Positions 7,735 to 16,292 of a DNA stretch of 64,000 bases are shown here, piece after piece. Position numbers and translations under genes: made by a program. Within the stretch, counting starts at the first letter, position 1. Each line of letters starts with the position of its first letter. Source of the stretch: an uncultured Flavobacteriaceae bacterium (GTDB taxonomy: Bacteria > Bacteroidota > Bacteroidia > Flavobacteriales > Flavobacteriaceae). The notes beneath the pieces were generated by a model that was not told where the DNA came from, did no database searches, and saw only the letters and a program-made list of their open reading frames with translations. The stretch covers positions 310,001 through 374,000 of the forward strand of contig CANLVG010000002.1 of assembly GCA_947494565.1 (NCBI GenBank). Direction: 5' to 3'.

Positions 7735-10164
7735 CTAGAATTGATAGGACAATCCTAATATGAAGTTCCTACCCGGAGCGGCTATACCCGAAGAGTAGGT
7801 TCGATAACGCTGGTCGGTTAAATTTTCTAGATTCATTGTAGCCTTGAACGCATTGGAAATCGCATACTGCGACCGTAGATTAAGCGTATACCAGGAGGGA
7901 GAATATGGGTTGCCATTGTCGTCGGCCGCATAAATATATGCCTTGCTCCGTTCCGAATTGGCCAAATCATAAAAAGGTATTTCCCCATTGTAATTCAAAA
8001 AAAGGTCGGCCTTCAAACGTTGATTTTTCCAAACTAGGTGAAGGTCACCGAAAGTGGGCGCGACATGCCTTCCGGGAGAGTCTGTTCCGTCATCTTCCTC
8101 TTCGATACCCTCTGTTAATGTCAGATTGGAATGTAGTGAAAAGTGATCGGTGATAAACGCTTGTAGTCCGAACTCAAATCCGTAAACATAGGCCTTAGCT
8201 GCATTTTGAATGGCTTGTACATTACTCAATTCGCCATTGTATGTTATCTCCGATTGCCCATCGAATAGAAAATCGCGGCGTACTAGGGCATCCACCAAAT
8301 AGGTATAGAAAGTGGCCGCTTCCAAAACGACCCGGTCATTAAAATTCTTTCGAATACCCAATTCCAAATTGTAGGCATATTCCGGTTCCAAATCGGGGTT
8401 GGGCACCACCACCGAGCCCGGTTCAGAATCGAATAACTTGCCTACGTCGTCGATATTCGGAGCGCGAAAACCGGTTGAACCGTTCCATGTAATCTGTAAA
8501 TCAGCCTTTGGAAACCAACTGATTCCCAAACTACCGGTCAGTGCCCCATTATTCAGATTTGCATCATCAAAAGGAAAGGGATAAAACGTTTTGTCAAAAA
8601 CGGCGTCGATCCAAACATGGCTGTACCGAAGCCCCGTCATCAATGTCAAATTCGGCTTTGCCTTGTATTCTCCATTCACATAACCTGCTAAGGTCTGCCA
8701 TGTAGCCCCATCTGGATAACGAGAAGCCGCAATATCAACTGCGTTTGTTTCAATGTTCTTTTGGCTTCCCGTTGAGTTGACTTTATTGAAAATGTACTCT
8801 CCTCCATAATACAACCTCAGGTTTCCTATTTTTTTGTTCTCAAAATCGATGTTAGTCGAAAGCGCATCCACGGTTTCACGTGTAGTGAGACGTATCGGGT
8901 CTTGAAAGTCCCTATCATTCCTGCTTTCTTCGAAATGCTGGTAGGCCGTGGTCAATTTCACGCCATCGTAAAACTTTCCCTTTCCTTTTTTATTGATCTG
9001 TGCATTGGCCATGAGCCATTTTTGAGGCCCATAAAACCATTCTGCGGAACGCAGGCCATCTCCGGCGGCGTTCGGGCGGATTAATCGGTCATATCTTGCA
9101 TAATCCGATGTTTCGGAATAATGAAGTCCGAAATCATAGCGCCATATCGCATTGGGCTTAAAGGCGACCTTCTGAAGCAGATTGAGTTGATCATAGCCCG
9201 TGGGAATTTGCTTTTTGGGCTCTGAATTGGCGATAAGTTCATCGACGGCATTTCTTCTGACCACCAAATTAGTTCTCAAATACGAGTCAGGACCATGGTC
9301 GCCCGTGGTAAGGTCTTCAAAGGTGTTATAGGATACACTGGTTAAAAAAGCCCATTTTCTTTTCCCGAAATTAATATCGAAATGGGCCGTGTTTTCAGTA
9401 TTGGCCGAAGCAAAACGATAATTGGCATTTCCACTCACCCGAAGACTGTCCAAATTGGAAAAATTGGGCTCTTTGGTATAAAAATTCATGACTCCACCTA
9501 TCGCATCGCTACCGTAAATCACCGAACCGGGTCCAAAAATGACTTCGCTATTCTTGATATTGAAGGGATCGATTGATATCACATTTTGAAGGTTACCTCC
9601 CCTAAAAATCGCATTGTTCATTCGAACACCATCGACCGAAAGCACTAAGCGATTTGTCGCAAACCCTCGTATCATAGGACTACCGCCTCCCAACTGACTT
9701 TTCTGCACAAATACTTTTCCACTACTCTGCAAAAGATCTGCCGAGGTTTGTGGGGTAACAAAGGCTATCTCACGCGCATCAATGGTAGCGATTTTATTGG
9801 GGATGTCTTTCTTCTGTTGCTCCCATTTACTGACCGACATCACCACTTCATCCAACTGCTCGGCCTTCATCATCAGATATACTCTACTGCGTTGTCTTAA
9901 CAGTTGTGCCTTAGTCGATTTTCTGATTTCATAACTGATGTGTTTGAAGGTGATGCGCTCGTTTCTATCAAAAATAGAGAGATCGCATCTGCCATCGAAA
10001 TCAGATAGGGCCGTCTTTGATCTGTCAAGGTTGTACACCGCCACATTGATTATCGGCTCTTTGGTATCCATATCAAGTATAGTGACCTCCTGAGCGAAAA
10101 CCACTCGGACCATGAGAAAGAAACACGTAACTAGCAGGTACCGCATATTAACTGAAAACTTCAT
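7735..10164 (-). CDS. TonB-dependent outer-membrane receptor (heme/siderophore-receptor-like)
   Basis: The 809-residue protein has a signal peptide ending in VVFAQ, then a carboxypeptidase-regulatory-like beta-sandwich (TILDMDTKEPIINVAVYN, about residues 28-110). Next come the plug domain (DLLQSSGKVFVQKSQLGGGS, IRGFATNRLVLSVDGVRMN, GPGSVIYGSDAIGGVMNF) and a 22-strand-type barrel ending in the Phe-terminal beta signal GLSYQF. The plug sequence resembles the hemoglobin/transferrin/lactoferrin receptor group, so iron or heme uptake is the best guess; vitamin B12 or another chelate cannot be excluded. The ATG at 10164 overlaps recO by 17 bp; an alternative ATG at 10146 removes the overlap and still leaves a good signal peptide. 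No SusD partner is next to it. Confidence 0.93.
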   Translation of the reverse strand: MKFSVNMRYLLVTCFFLMVRVVFAQEVTILDMDTKEPIINVAVYNLDRSKTALSDFDGRCDLSIFDRNERITFKHISYEIRKSTKAQLLRQRSRVYLMMKAEQLDEVVMSVSKWEQQKKDIPNKIATIDAREIAFVTPQTSADLLQSSGKVFVQKSQLGGGSPMIRGFATNRLVLSVDGVRMNNAIFRGGNLQNVISIDPFNIKNSEVIFGPGSVIYGSDAIGGVMNFYTKEPNFSNLDSLRVSGNANYRFASANTENTAHFDINFGKRKWAFLTSVSYNTFEDLTTGDHGPDSYLRTNLVVRRNAVDELIANSEPKKQIPTGYDQLNLLQKVAFKPNAIWRYDFGLHYSETSDYARYDRLIRPNAAGDGLRSAEWFYGPQKWLMANAQINKKGKGKFYDGVKLTTAYQHFEESRNDRDFQDPIRLTTRETVDALSTNIDFENKKIGNLRLYYGGEYIFNKVNSTGSQKNIETNAVDIAASRYPDGATWQTLAGYVNGEYKAKPNLTLMTGLRYSHVWIDAVFDKTFYPFPFDDANLNNGALTGSLGISWFPKADLQITWNGSTGFRAPNIDDVGKLFDSEPGSVVVPNPDLEPEYAYNLELGIRKNFNDRVVLEAATFYTYLVDALVRRDFLFDGQSEITYNGELSNVQAIQNAAKAYVYGFEFGLQAFITDHFSLHSNLTLTEGIEEEDDGTDSPGRHVAPTFGDLHLVWKNQRLKADLFLNYNGEIPFYDLANSERSKAYIYAADDNGNPYSPSWYTLNLRSQYAISNAFKATMNLENLTDQRYRTYSSGIAAPGRNFILGLSYQF

Positions 10165-10867
10165 TTAAAACGGCCAGTGACTTGGGATTTCTAAATCCTT
10201 GCAAATGCAATTCGTAATACAATACAAGCGATTTGAGCAGCTCTTGCCGATTGGTCTTGTTCATTTTGATGCGTTGTACCTCATCAAAATTTATGCCTAA
10301 GAACCTTTTGAAGAAAGAAAGATTCTCTCCGGTCAAAATAGGGTTAAGTGAAGGGGTATTGGTGAACTCTCCTTCCTGCAGATCAAAGCAGACGGTACCC
10401 ATGTCATTGGTATCAGGGTAAAACCCAAAATATTTGGTCAGGCGAATCAAAAAATAAAGGTGGAAATTGGAGATGGCTTCATGGGTATCAAACCACTGTA
10501 GTGAGGCTTCCAAAAACTCAAAGAGCGGTTCATTTCGTTCTTCTTCACGAACGCTATTGCCCAGAACTTCGGCCAAAAATAGGGCCATGGCATTTTTTGA
10601 AATATCGGTATGCAAGGTTTGGTAATGGTAATTCACCTTTACCTCACGGATACTTTCCAAGGTGCCCTTGTTCTTATGGTTCGCTACGAGCTCTAACTGT
10701 GATAAGGGTTGAAAGTAGGCACTTTTCAACTTCCCTCTTTTGGAGGTCAACACACCCTTCAAAAGGTATGATTTTAAACCATCGGAAGCCGTAAAGGCCT
10801 TTACGATCAAACTCGTATCACCATATTTCAAAGAGATCAGCACTATGGCTTTGGTGGTCACTTGCAT
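10148..10867 (-). CDS. recO: DNA repair protein RecO
   Basis: RecO, with RecR and RecF, loads RecA onto SSB-coated single-stranded DNA and anneals strands. The 239-residue protein begins with the OB-fold signature MQVTTKAIVLISLKYGDTSL, followed by KGVLTSKRGKLKSAYFQPLS, then the helical C-terminal domain (FYPDTNDMGTVCFDLQEG). The zinc-binding cysteines found in some RecO proteins are reduced to a single Cys here. It is immediately upstream of the TonB receptor gene with overlapping ends, so the receptor may be co-transcribed. A -7 box at 10888-10895 fits its own promoter. Confidence 0.93.
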   Translation of the reverse strand: MQVTTKAIVLISLKYGDTSLIVKAFTASDGLKSYLLKGVLTSKRGKLKSAYFQPLSQLELVANHKNKGTLESIREVKVNYHYQTLHTDISKNAMALFLAEVLGNSVREEERNEPLFEFLEASLQWFDTHEAISNFHLYFLIRLTKYFGFYPDTNDMGTVCFDLQEGEFTNTPSLNPILTGENLSFFKRFLGINFDEVQRIKMNKTNRQELLKSLVLYYELHLQGFRNPKSLAVLNEVFS

Positions 10868-10887
10868 TCGGATGGTCGGGTTTGGTA

Positions 10888-10895
10888 CAAAGATA
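10888..10895 (-). promoter_or_regulatory. Candidate -7 box for recO
   Basis: The minus strand reads TATCTTTG, an exact TAnnTTTG match, 21 bp upstream of the recO ATG. This would give a very short leader. No well-placed TTG is seen at -33. Confidence 0.4.
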
Positions 10896-10950
10896 ACCTA
10901 TAAAAGTACGGTTTTGAAAGTACCTAAAACCAATACTGATTTCAAAAATC

Positions 10951-10986
10951 AAAAAGAGCCTGTCTAGTCGTTAAAACCAGACAGGC
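10951..10986 (-). terminator. Rho-independent terminator after gdhA
   Basis: On the minus strand an 8-bp stem (GCCTGTCT pairing with AGACAGGC, 13-nt loop) is followed by TCTTTTT. It begins about 30 bp past the gdhA stop and separates gdhA from recO. Confidence 0.85.
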
Positions 10987-11018
10987 CCAATTCATTATTT
11001 ATGTTTTGATTTCGGTAC

Positions 11019-12374
11019 TTAGATCACTCCCTGAGCTAACATGGCATCGGCAACTTTTACGAATCCGGCGATATTTGCTCCTTTGACATAATTGCAGTAT
11101 CCGCCTTTTTCTTTACCGTACTCAATGCACGAATCATGGATATCTTCCATAATATCCCTCAATCGTTCATCGACCTCTTCACGGGTCCAACTGATCCGCA
11201 ACGAGTTTTGTGACATTTCAAGACCTGAAGTTGCTACCCCACCTGCATTGGATGCTTTACCAGGAGCAAACAAAATCTGCGCCTTTTGGAATTCGTGAAT
11301 CGCCTCAGGTGTAGATGGCATATTTGCTCCTTCAGCCACGCAAATACATTTATTCTTGACTAGGGTCTTTGCGCTCTTTCCATCCAATTCATTCTGGGTG
11401 GCGCATGGCAATGCGATATCACATACAACCTCCCAAGGAGTTTTTCCACTTACGAATTTTGCGGACTTATACTTTTTTGCATACTCTGAAATACGACCTC
11501 TTTTGTTATTCTTAAGATCCATGACATAGGCCAATTTCTTCTTGTCGATTCCTTCACTATCGTAGATATACCCTCCGGAATCCGATAAGGTCACCACCTT
11601 TCCTCCCAAATGAATTACTTTTTCGGCAGCATATTGAGCCACATTTCCAGAGCCTGAAATTACTACCGTTTTTCCTTGAAAACTCTCGTTTTGGGTCTTC
11701 AACATGCTTTGGGCAAAATAAACGGTGCCATACCCCGTCGCTTCGGGTCGAATCTTAGAACCGCCCCAAGAAAGTCCTTTACCGGTCAATACCCCGGTAA
11801 ACTCATTTCGCATTTTCTTGTACATTCCGAAAAGGAATCCGATTTCACGGGCACCAACACCGATATCGCCTGCAGGAACGTCGGTATTTGGACCAATATG
11901 TCGGCACAATTCACTCATAAAGGCATGGCAAAAACGCATCACCTCATCATCTGATTTTCCTTTGGGGTCAAAATCGGAACCCCCTTTACCACCGCCCATG
12001 GGCAATGTGGTCAGACTATTCTTAAAGACCTGTTCAAAAGCCAAAAACTTCAAAATACTGGCATTTACCGATGGATGAAAACGCAAGCCACCCTTATACG
12101 GGCCAATGGCCGAGTTCATCTGAATTCGATACCCGCGATTCACGTGTATTTCCCCTTTATCATCTACCCAAGAGACCCTGAACGAAATCAATCGTTCTGG
12201 TTCTACCATGCGTAATAGAATGTTTTTACCGCTGTATATTTTCTTTCTGGCGATGTATGGAATAACGGTTTCGGCTACTTCTTGAACCGCTTGAATGAAT
12301 TCAGGTTCATGGCCGTTTCTGACCTTGACCTCATCCATAAATCCATCAATTTTTGCTTGCATTCTTGCGTCCAT
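11019..12374 (-). CDS. gdhA: NADP-type glutamate dehydrogenase
   Basis: The 451-residue hexameric enzyme makes glutamate from 2-oxoglutarate and ammonium with NAD(P)H, a main route of nitrogen assimilation. The signatures are GGLRFHPSVN and PMGGGKGGSDFDPKG, the latter with the catalytic Lys; the Asp-bearing segment PAGDIGVGAREIG; the Rossmann loop VISGSGNVAQYAAEK; and EGANMPSTPEA. The length and the N-terminal helix (IDGFMDEVKVRN) match the NADP-dependent 450-residue group. It stands alone with a terminator downstream and a -7 box (TAATTTTG on the minus strand, 12458-12465), giving a leader of about 80 nt. Confidence 0.96.
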   Translation of the reverse strand: MDARMQAKIDGFMDEVKVRNGHEPEFIQAVQEVAETVIPYIARKKIYSGKNILLRMVEPERLISFRVSWVDDKGEIHVNRGYRIQMNSAIGPYKGGLRFHPSVNASILKFLAFEQVFKNSLTTLPMGGGKGGSDFDPKGKSDDEVMRFCHAFMSELCRHIGPNTDVPAGDIGVGAREIGFLFGMYKKMRNEFTGVLTGKGLSWGGSKIRPEATGYGTVYFAQSMLKTQNESFQGKTVVISGSGNVAQYAAEKVIHLGGKVVTLSDSGGYIYDSEGIDKKKLAYVMDLKNNKRGRISEYAKKYKSAKFVSGKTPWEVVCDIALPCATQNELDGKSAKTLVKNKCICVAEGANMPSTPEAIHEFQKAQILFAPGKASNAGGVATSGLEMSQNSLRISWTREEVDERLRDIMEDIHDSCIEYGKEKGGYCNYVKGANIAGFVKVADAMLAQGVI

Positions 12375-12512
12375 AAATTCTTTAGGAATAAGTTAAACCC
12401 CTTGACCTAGATAGACCCTAATCGCGGGGCACGTATATTGAATTAAAAATATATCGGCAAAATTATGCTATTATTATAATTTACACCCTATTATTTTCAA
12501 AATATGATAAAT

Positions 12513-13670
12513 TTATACGCCGATGGCCTGCTCCAAATCGGCAATTAAATCCGCTACATCCTCAATGCCGACGCTTAGTCGTATCAGTGCGTCGACCACG
12601 CCACTCTTTTCGCGCTCTACTTTCGGAATACTGGCATGGGTCATACTAGCAGGGTGTCCGGCTAGACTTTCAACACCGCCTAGGGATTCCGCTAAAGTAA
12701 AGACCTCTAGTTTTTCAACGATTTTAATCGCATCATCATAACTACTACCCTTGGGGATAAAGGAAATCATTCCCCCAAAATCATTCATTTGCGCTTTTGC
12801 GATGTCATGGTTGGGGTGGTCTTCGAAACCGGGCCAGTACACCTTTTCTATTTTAGGGTGGTTTGCCAAATACTCGGCAATCGCCCTTCCATTCTCGCAA
12901 TGGCGTTGCATACGCACGTGAAGTGTTTTGATTCCACGAAGGGTCAAAAAACTATCCATAGGTCCGCAAACGGCCCCACTGGCATTTTGAATGAAATAGA
13001 GTTTGTCTGCCAATTCTTTGTCCTTTACGACCAGGGCACCAACGACCACATCACTATGTCCACCCAAGTATTTCGTTGCCGAGTGCATGACAATGTCGGC
13101 ACCTAGATCCATCGGCACCTGCAAATAAGGCGTGGCAAAGGTATTGTCTACGGCCAATAGGATATCATGCTTTTTGGCCAAAGCTGAAACGGCCTTGATA
13201 TCAATGACGTTCATCATAGGGTTCGTCGGGGTCTCAATCCAGATAAGTCGCGTCTTTTCCGTAATGTATTCAGCAATGGTATCGGTATTTTGCATGCCGA
13301 TAAAGTGAAATTTGATGCCAAATTTTTCAAATACTTGTTTGAACAAGCGATAACTGCCCCCATAGAGATCGTTAGTGGATACCACCTCGTCACCAGGATT
13401 CAATAGTTTTATCACGGCATCTATAGCAGCGAGGCCACTGGCGAACGCCAGACCATAAGTACCGTTCTCGATGCTGGCCAAGGAATTTTCCAAAGCGGTA
13501 CGCGTAGGGTTGGCACTTCTAGAATACTCAAAGCCTTGATGCCCTCCCGGAGTAGTCTGGGCGTAGGTAGAGGTTTGATAAATGGGGGGCATGACCGCGC
13601 CGTACGCTTTATCCGGTTGCTGCCCTCCGTGAATGGTCTTGCTATTGAACTTCAGTTTCTTTTCACTCAT
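12513..13670 (-). CDS. Cystathionine gamma-synthase / gamma-lyase-type PLP enzyme
   Basis: This 385-residue fold-type I PLP enzyme belongs to the Cys/Met metabolism family. The Schiff-base Lys is K200 in HSATKYLGGHSD. Other landmarks are FEYSRSANPTR (cofactor phosphate contacts from the neighbouring subunit), LAFASGLAAID, and EVFTLAESLGGVESLAGHPA near the C-terminus. The family includes cystathionine gamma-synthase, beta-lyase and gamma-lyase, which sequence reading alone cannot separate. The overall pattern suits a CGS/CGL acting in methionine-cysteine interconversion. It is monocistronic, with a near-consensus promoter at 13689-13719 and a leader of about 12 nt. Confidence 0.93.
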   Translation of the reverse strand: MSEKKLKFNSKTIHGGQQPDKAYGAVMPPIYQTSTYAQTTPGGHQGFEYSRSANPTRTALENSLASIENGTYGLAFASGLAAIDAVIKLLNPGDEVVSTNDLYGGSYRLFKQVFEKFGIKFHFIGMQNTDTIAEYITEKTRLIWIETPTNPMMNVIDIKAVSALAKKHDILLAVDNTFATPYLQVPMDLGADIVMHSATKYLGGHSDVVVGALVVKDKELADKLYFIQNASGAVCGPMDSFLTLRGIKTLHVRMQRHCENGRAIAEYLANHPKIEKVYWPGFEDHPNHDIAKAQMNDFGGMISFIPKGSSYDDAIKIVEKLEVFTLAESLGGVESLAGHPASMTHASIPKVEREKSGVVDALIRLSVGIEDVADLIADLEQAIGV

Positions 13671-13688
13671 GGTTTATAATTATAAGTA

Positions 13689-13719
13689 CAAATGTATCGT
13701 TATCTTTGAAAGCATACAA
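13689..13719 (-). promoter_or_regulatory. Promoter of the cystathionine synthase/lyase gene
   Basis: The minus strand has TTG (13719-13717), 20 bp, then TACATTTG (13696-13689), a full match to the Flavobacterium -33/-7 consensus. A forward box TATCTTTG (13701-13708) for the divergent lipoprotein gene lies inside the same 31 bp, so the two promoters overlap. Confidence 0.75.
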
Positions 13720-13744
13720 TCAGACCCCAATCACTGATACCGAA

Positions 13745-14485
13745 ATGAAATCTTCCATTTGCTTTATTTGCATGCTTTTGCTGCTCATTGGTTGCCAAAA
13801 CCACGACAAACTTACTTTTGAACCCGTCCTAATTCAAAGTGAATCCAACGTTAATTGTACTATTCAAATAAAGATTCCTCAAGCCATTGATGACACTAAA
13901 CTGGCCAGTGTGGTCAATACGGCCTTACGTGAAGAGGTCATTTCGTTACTACATTTCGATGAGGAGTCTGAGGTTTCGGATATCAATACGGCCATGGCAT
14001 CTTTTGAATCGGGATTTGAAATACTCCAGCAGCGCTATGCTGACGAGACCACGCCTTGGGAGGCGAAAATCGATGCTGAAATCACTTTTGAGAACGCGTC
14101 GATACTGAGCATTGCCTTAAATGCCTTTCTATTTACGGGAGGAGCTCATGGGTACTCTTCGGAACGCTTCCTTAATTTTGATAAAATCGAAGGACACGAA
14201 TTGGAAAACTGGCAACTGTTTAAAAATAGTGAGGCATTTCAACATTTGGCAGAAAGCAAATTTCGGGCACAAGAGAACATTCCACCCGACAAACCGATCA
14301 ACCATACCGGCTTCATGTTCGAGGAAGATTCCTTTTATCTTCCTGAAAATATCGGATTTACCGAAAAAGGACTAACCTTACTTTATAACCAATATGAGAT
14401 TTCGTCCTTTGCCGACGGTACTCTTGAGCTGGTTTTGCCGTTTGAGGAAATTCAGAAGTTCATGGCAACTGAAACAAAACTATAA
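13745..14485 (+). CDS. Lipoprotein with DUF4163/DUF3298 (RsiV-like) domains
   Basis: An upstream in-frame start exists at 13706, but the ATG at 13745 gives a clean lipoprotein signal (CMLLLLIGCQ, Cys near residue 17). The mature protein has an N-terminal alpha/beta region (TIQIKIPQAI) like DUF4163. It then has the motif FLFTGGAHGYSSERFLNFD, typical of DUF3298 (the RsiV/PdaC C-terminal region), and ends in LVLPFEEIQKF. Such domains occur in anti-sigma factors and in peptidoglycan deacetylase accessory parts; the role here is unknown, but it should sit in the periplasm. Its promoter probably overlaps that of the divergent PLP enzyme gene. It converges closely on the DinB-like gene (2-bp gap). 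Confidence 0.85.
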   Translation: MKSSICFICMLLLLIGCQNHDKLTFEPVLIQSESNVNCTIQIKIPQAIDDTKLASVVNTALREEVISLLHFDEESEVSDINTAMASFESGFEILQQRYADETTPWEAKIDAEITFENASILSIALNAFLFTGGAHGYSSERFLNFDKIEGHELENWQLFKNSEAFQHLAESKFRAQENIPPDKPINHTGFMFEEDSFYLPENIGFTEKGLTLLYNQYEISSFADGTLELVLPFEEIQKFMATETKL

Positions 14486-14487
14486 TA

Positions 14488-14976
14488 CTATTTCATTAGA
14501 GCTTTTTGGAGCGATAGGATGACCCCAAGATGCAGGCCCTCGTGAAAAACATTGAATGCCAAGGCATCTTCTACGCACTCCAAAACCACACCAGGTGTCG
14601 TCGTATATGGGTCGAAGTTCTTGAAAATACCGTTCTCGTAGTCTTGCTGTATCCATTCGGCGGTGGCAAAAAGATATCCTTCAATTTCTTCCATCTCGTC
14701 ATCCGTGGCCGTACCATCAGGAACAGTACCTTTCTTGAACTTATCGATCAACTCATTCGACATACGCATGGGTAAGTTGCTCCTGCCATAGACCAAACGT
14801 TGCTGTGTGACCACAACATGTGCAATATTCCACCAGATATTGTTGCGAAAACCTGGGGGAATTTCGAGTAGGGCCTCCTTCGGAGTATTCTTAAGAATCT
14901 TATAGAGAATCTTTCTGTTTTTAAGGGTAATGTCAAAGAGCTTTTCCAATCTTTTTATATTTAGTTGAAGATACAA
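14488..14976 (-). CDS. DinB-superfamily protein
   Basis: The 162-residue four-helix-bundle protein has the spacing of the DinB/YfiT metal site: a His in NIWWNIAHV near residue 53, and HEGLHLGVILSLQ near the C-terminus. Proteins of this fold include thiol S-transferases and DNA-damage-induced proteins of unknown role. No ATG is in frame near the N-terminus. The likely start is TTG at 14976-14974, and a second TTG lies 10 codons in. The gene is divergent from the ArsR gene and shares its 57-bp upstream region, including the 24-bp inverted repeat, so the regulator may control both. Confidence 0.82.
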   Translation of the reverse strand: MYLQLNIKRLEKLFDITLKNRKILYKILKNTPKEALLEIPPGFRNNIWWNIAHVVVTQQRLVYGRSNLPMRMSNELIDKFKKGTVPDGTATDDEMEEIEGYLFATAEWIQQDYENGIFKNFDPYTTTPGVVLECVEDALAFNVFHEGLHLGVILSLQKALMK

Positions 14977-14985
14977 TTCATAAAA

Positions 14986-15009
14986 ACATATCTATATTTC
15001 TAGATATGT
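14986..15009. promoter_or_regulatory. Candidate ArsR operator: 9-bp inverted repeat
   Basis: ACATATCTA (14986-14994) and TAGATATGT (15001-15009) form a perfect inverted repeat around a 6-bp spacer. It lies between the divergent DinB-like and ArsR genes and just upstream of the ArsR -7 box. Winged-helix ArsR dimers bind such imperfect or perfect dyads at their own promoters. Confidence 0.65.
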
Positions 15010-15021
15010 AAATATTATTTA

Positions 15022-15029
15022 TATATTTG
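15022..15029 (+). promoter_or_regulatory. -7 box of the ArsR gene
   Basis: TATATTTG is an exact TAnnTTTG match ending only 4 bp before the GTG start of the ArsR gene. Transcription would then begin at or very near the start codon, giving a leaderless message. The -33 region is occupied by the dyad at 14986-15009. Confidence 0.5.
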
Positions 15030-15033
15030 TCCT

Positions 15034-15336
15034 GTGAATATTGTCGAAATTAGTAAAGTATTATCAAACGAGACCCGTGTGCGAATCTTAAAGTGGTTGA
15101 AGGAGCCTGAATTGAACTTTCCGCCCCACCAAGATATCGATCATTTTGATGATGGTGTATGTGTCGGTTATATACAAGATAAGACCGCATTGTCGCAATC
15201 TACTATCTCGACGTATCTGAATTCGATGCAGCAAGCACAATTGGTCATTCCTACAAGACATGGGAAATGGACCTATTACAAACGGAATGAAGAGGTCATC
15301 AAGAGCTATGTAAAGGCCTTAAAAGAAGAACTATAA
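15034..15336 (+). CDS. ArsR-family winged-helix transcriptional regulator
   Basis: The 100-residue protein starts at GTG with MNIVEISKVLSNETRVRILK, the usual ArsR first helix. The recognition helix follows as ALSQSTISTYLNSMQQAQLV, and the wing as RHGKWTYYKR. There is no ELCVCDL metal motif, but one His-Asp rich loop (HQDIDHFDDGVC) could be a sensing site. It heads a forward run of genes (racemase, SDR, ArsC-like, EamA) and is divergent from the DinB-like gene. The inverted repeat upstream suggests autoregulation. What it senses is not evident. Confidence 0.9.
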   Translation: MNIVEISKVLSNETRVRILKWLKEPELNFPPHQDIDHFDDGVCVGYIQDKTALSQSTISTYLNSMQQAQLVIPTRHGKWTYYKRNEEVIKSYVKALKEEL

Positions 15337-15385
15337 TTTTTTTGCTTAATCCATATCGACAATTAGCGATATATAAATATATAAC

Positions 15386-15526
15386 ATGATGAACAATCCG
15401 CAACAATGCACGATGAATGAACCGTTGTGTCGCCAATCACAGCGTTCAAAATGGAAAAAAATGCTATCTCAACTGCTCGCTACCATCACCATATGCAATG
15501 CAGAAGAGTTGTCTAAAATCAAATAA
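15386..15526 (+). CDS. Possible small protein (46 aa)
   Basis: An ATG at 15386 opens 46 codons, ending TAA at 15524-15526. The peptide starts MMNNPQQCTMNEPLCRQS, has a basic middle (RSKWKKM), a short hydrophobic stretch (LLATITIC), and ends in EELSKIK. It sits between arsR and the racemase gene, 17 bp before the racemase start, in an AT-rich stretch. No homologue is known to me. It could be a small protein of the operon or a chance frame. Confidence 0.3.
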   Translation: MMNNPQQCTMNEPLCRQSQRSKWKKMLSQLLATITICNAEELSKIK

Positions 15527-15543
15527 TCCAAAAAAAAGAAAAA

Positions 15544-16239
15544 ATGAAAACAATAGGTTTAATCGGTGGTATGAGCTGGGAATCCTCAAAGGTCTATTAC
15601 GAGCATGTGAATACCATGATCAAGCAACAGTTAGGGGGTTCACACTCGGCAAAGGTCGTAATGACCTCTGTGGATTTCGGTGAAATCGAAAAACTCACTT
15701 TCGAAGGGAACTGGAACAAAATCGGAGATATCATTGCCAACGAATCCATAAAGCTTGAGAAAGCTGGGGCCGACATGGTATTATTGTGTACCAACACTAT
15801 TCATTTGGTGAGCGACCGTATTACCAATTCGGTGGCCATACCCTTTTTTCACATTGCCGACGCCACAGGAGAGGCTATCCAAAACGATGGGTTACAAAAA
15901 GTAGCCCTACTCGGCACCAAGTTTACTATGGAAAGGGATTTCTATACCAAAATACTTCAAGCGGTCTATGGCTTAGAGGTTCTTATTCCGAATCCTGAAG
16001 AGCGGCAAGTAATCCACGACATTATTTATAATGAATTGGTGAAGGGGGTGTTATCGGAAAAATCAAAGGCGGTCTATCTTGAAATCATTGCAAGTCTCGA
16101 AAAAAGAGGGGCCCAAGGCATCATTGCAGGATGTACGGAAATTCCCCTACTGATTTCCCAAAGCGATATTTCAATCCCCTTATTCGATACGGCCAAAATA
16201 CATTCGGCCAAGGCAGTAAGCATCGCCTTGGGCCAGTAA
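15544..16239 (+). CDS. Aspartate/glutamate racemase-family protein
   Basis: The 231-residue PLP-independent racemase-fold protein begins with MKTIGLIGGMSWESS, the YgeA/RacX-type start. The two catalytic Cys are present: C82 in LLCTNTIH and C197 in IIAGCTEIPLL. Both cysteines being intact suggests an active racemase rather than a one-Cys decarboxylase or isomerase. Broad-substrate amino-acid racemases of this family act on Hom, Asp, Glu, Arg or Lys; the substrate here is not known. It is the second recognisable gene of the ArsR-led run. Confidence 0.9.
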   Translation: MKTIGLIGGMSWESSKVYYEHVNTMIKQQLGGSHSAKVVMTSVDFGEIEKLTFEGNWNKIGDIIANESIKLEKAGADMVLLCTNTIHLVSDRITNSVAIPFFHIADATGEAIQNDGLQKVALLGTKFTMERDFYTKILQAVYGLEVLIPNPEERQVIHDIIYNELVKGVLSEKSKAVYLEIIASLEKRGAQGIIAGCTEIPLLISQSDISIPLFDTAKIHSAKAVSIALGQ

Positions 16240-16292
16240 ACGACTTCCAAATCTCGATAATCGATTAAAATGAATTCTAAAACTACAACTAC

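Noticed and set aside
7735-10164. A SusC/SusD polysaccharide-utilisation locus
   Set aside because: There is no SusD gene and the receptor plug resembles iron or heme receptors; no glycoside hydrolase is next to it.
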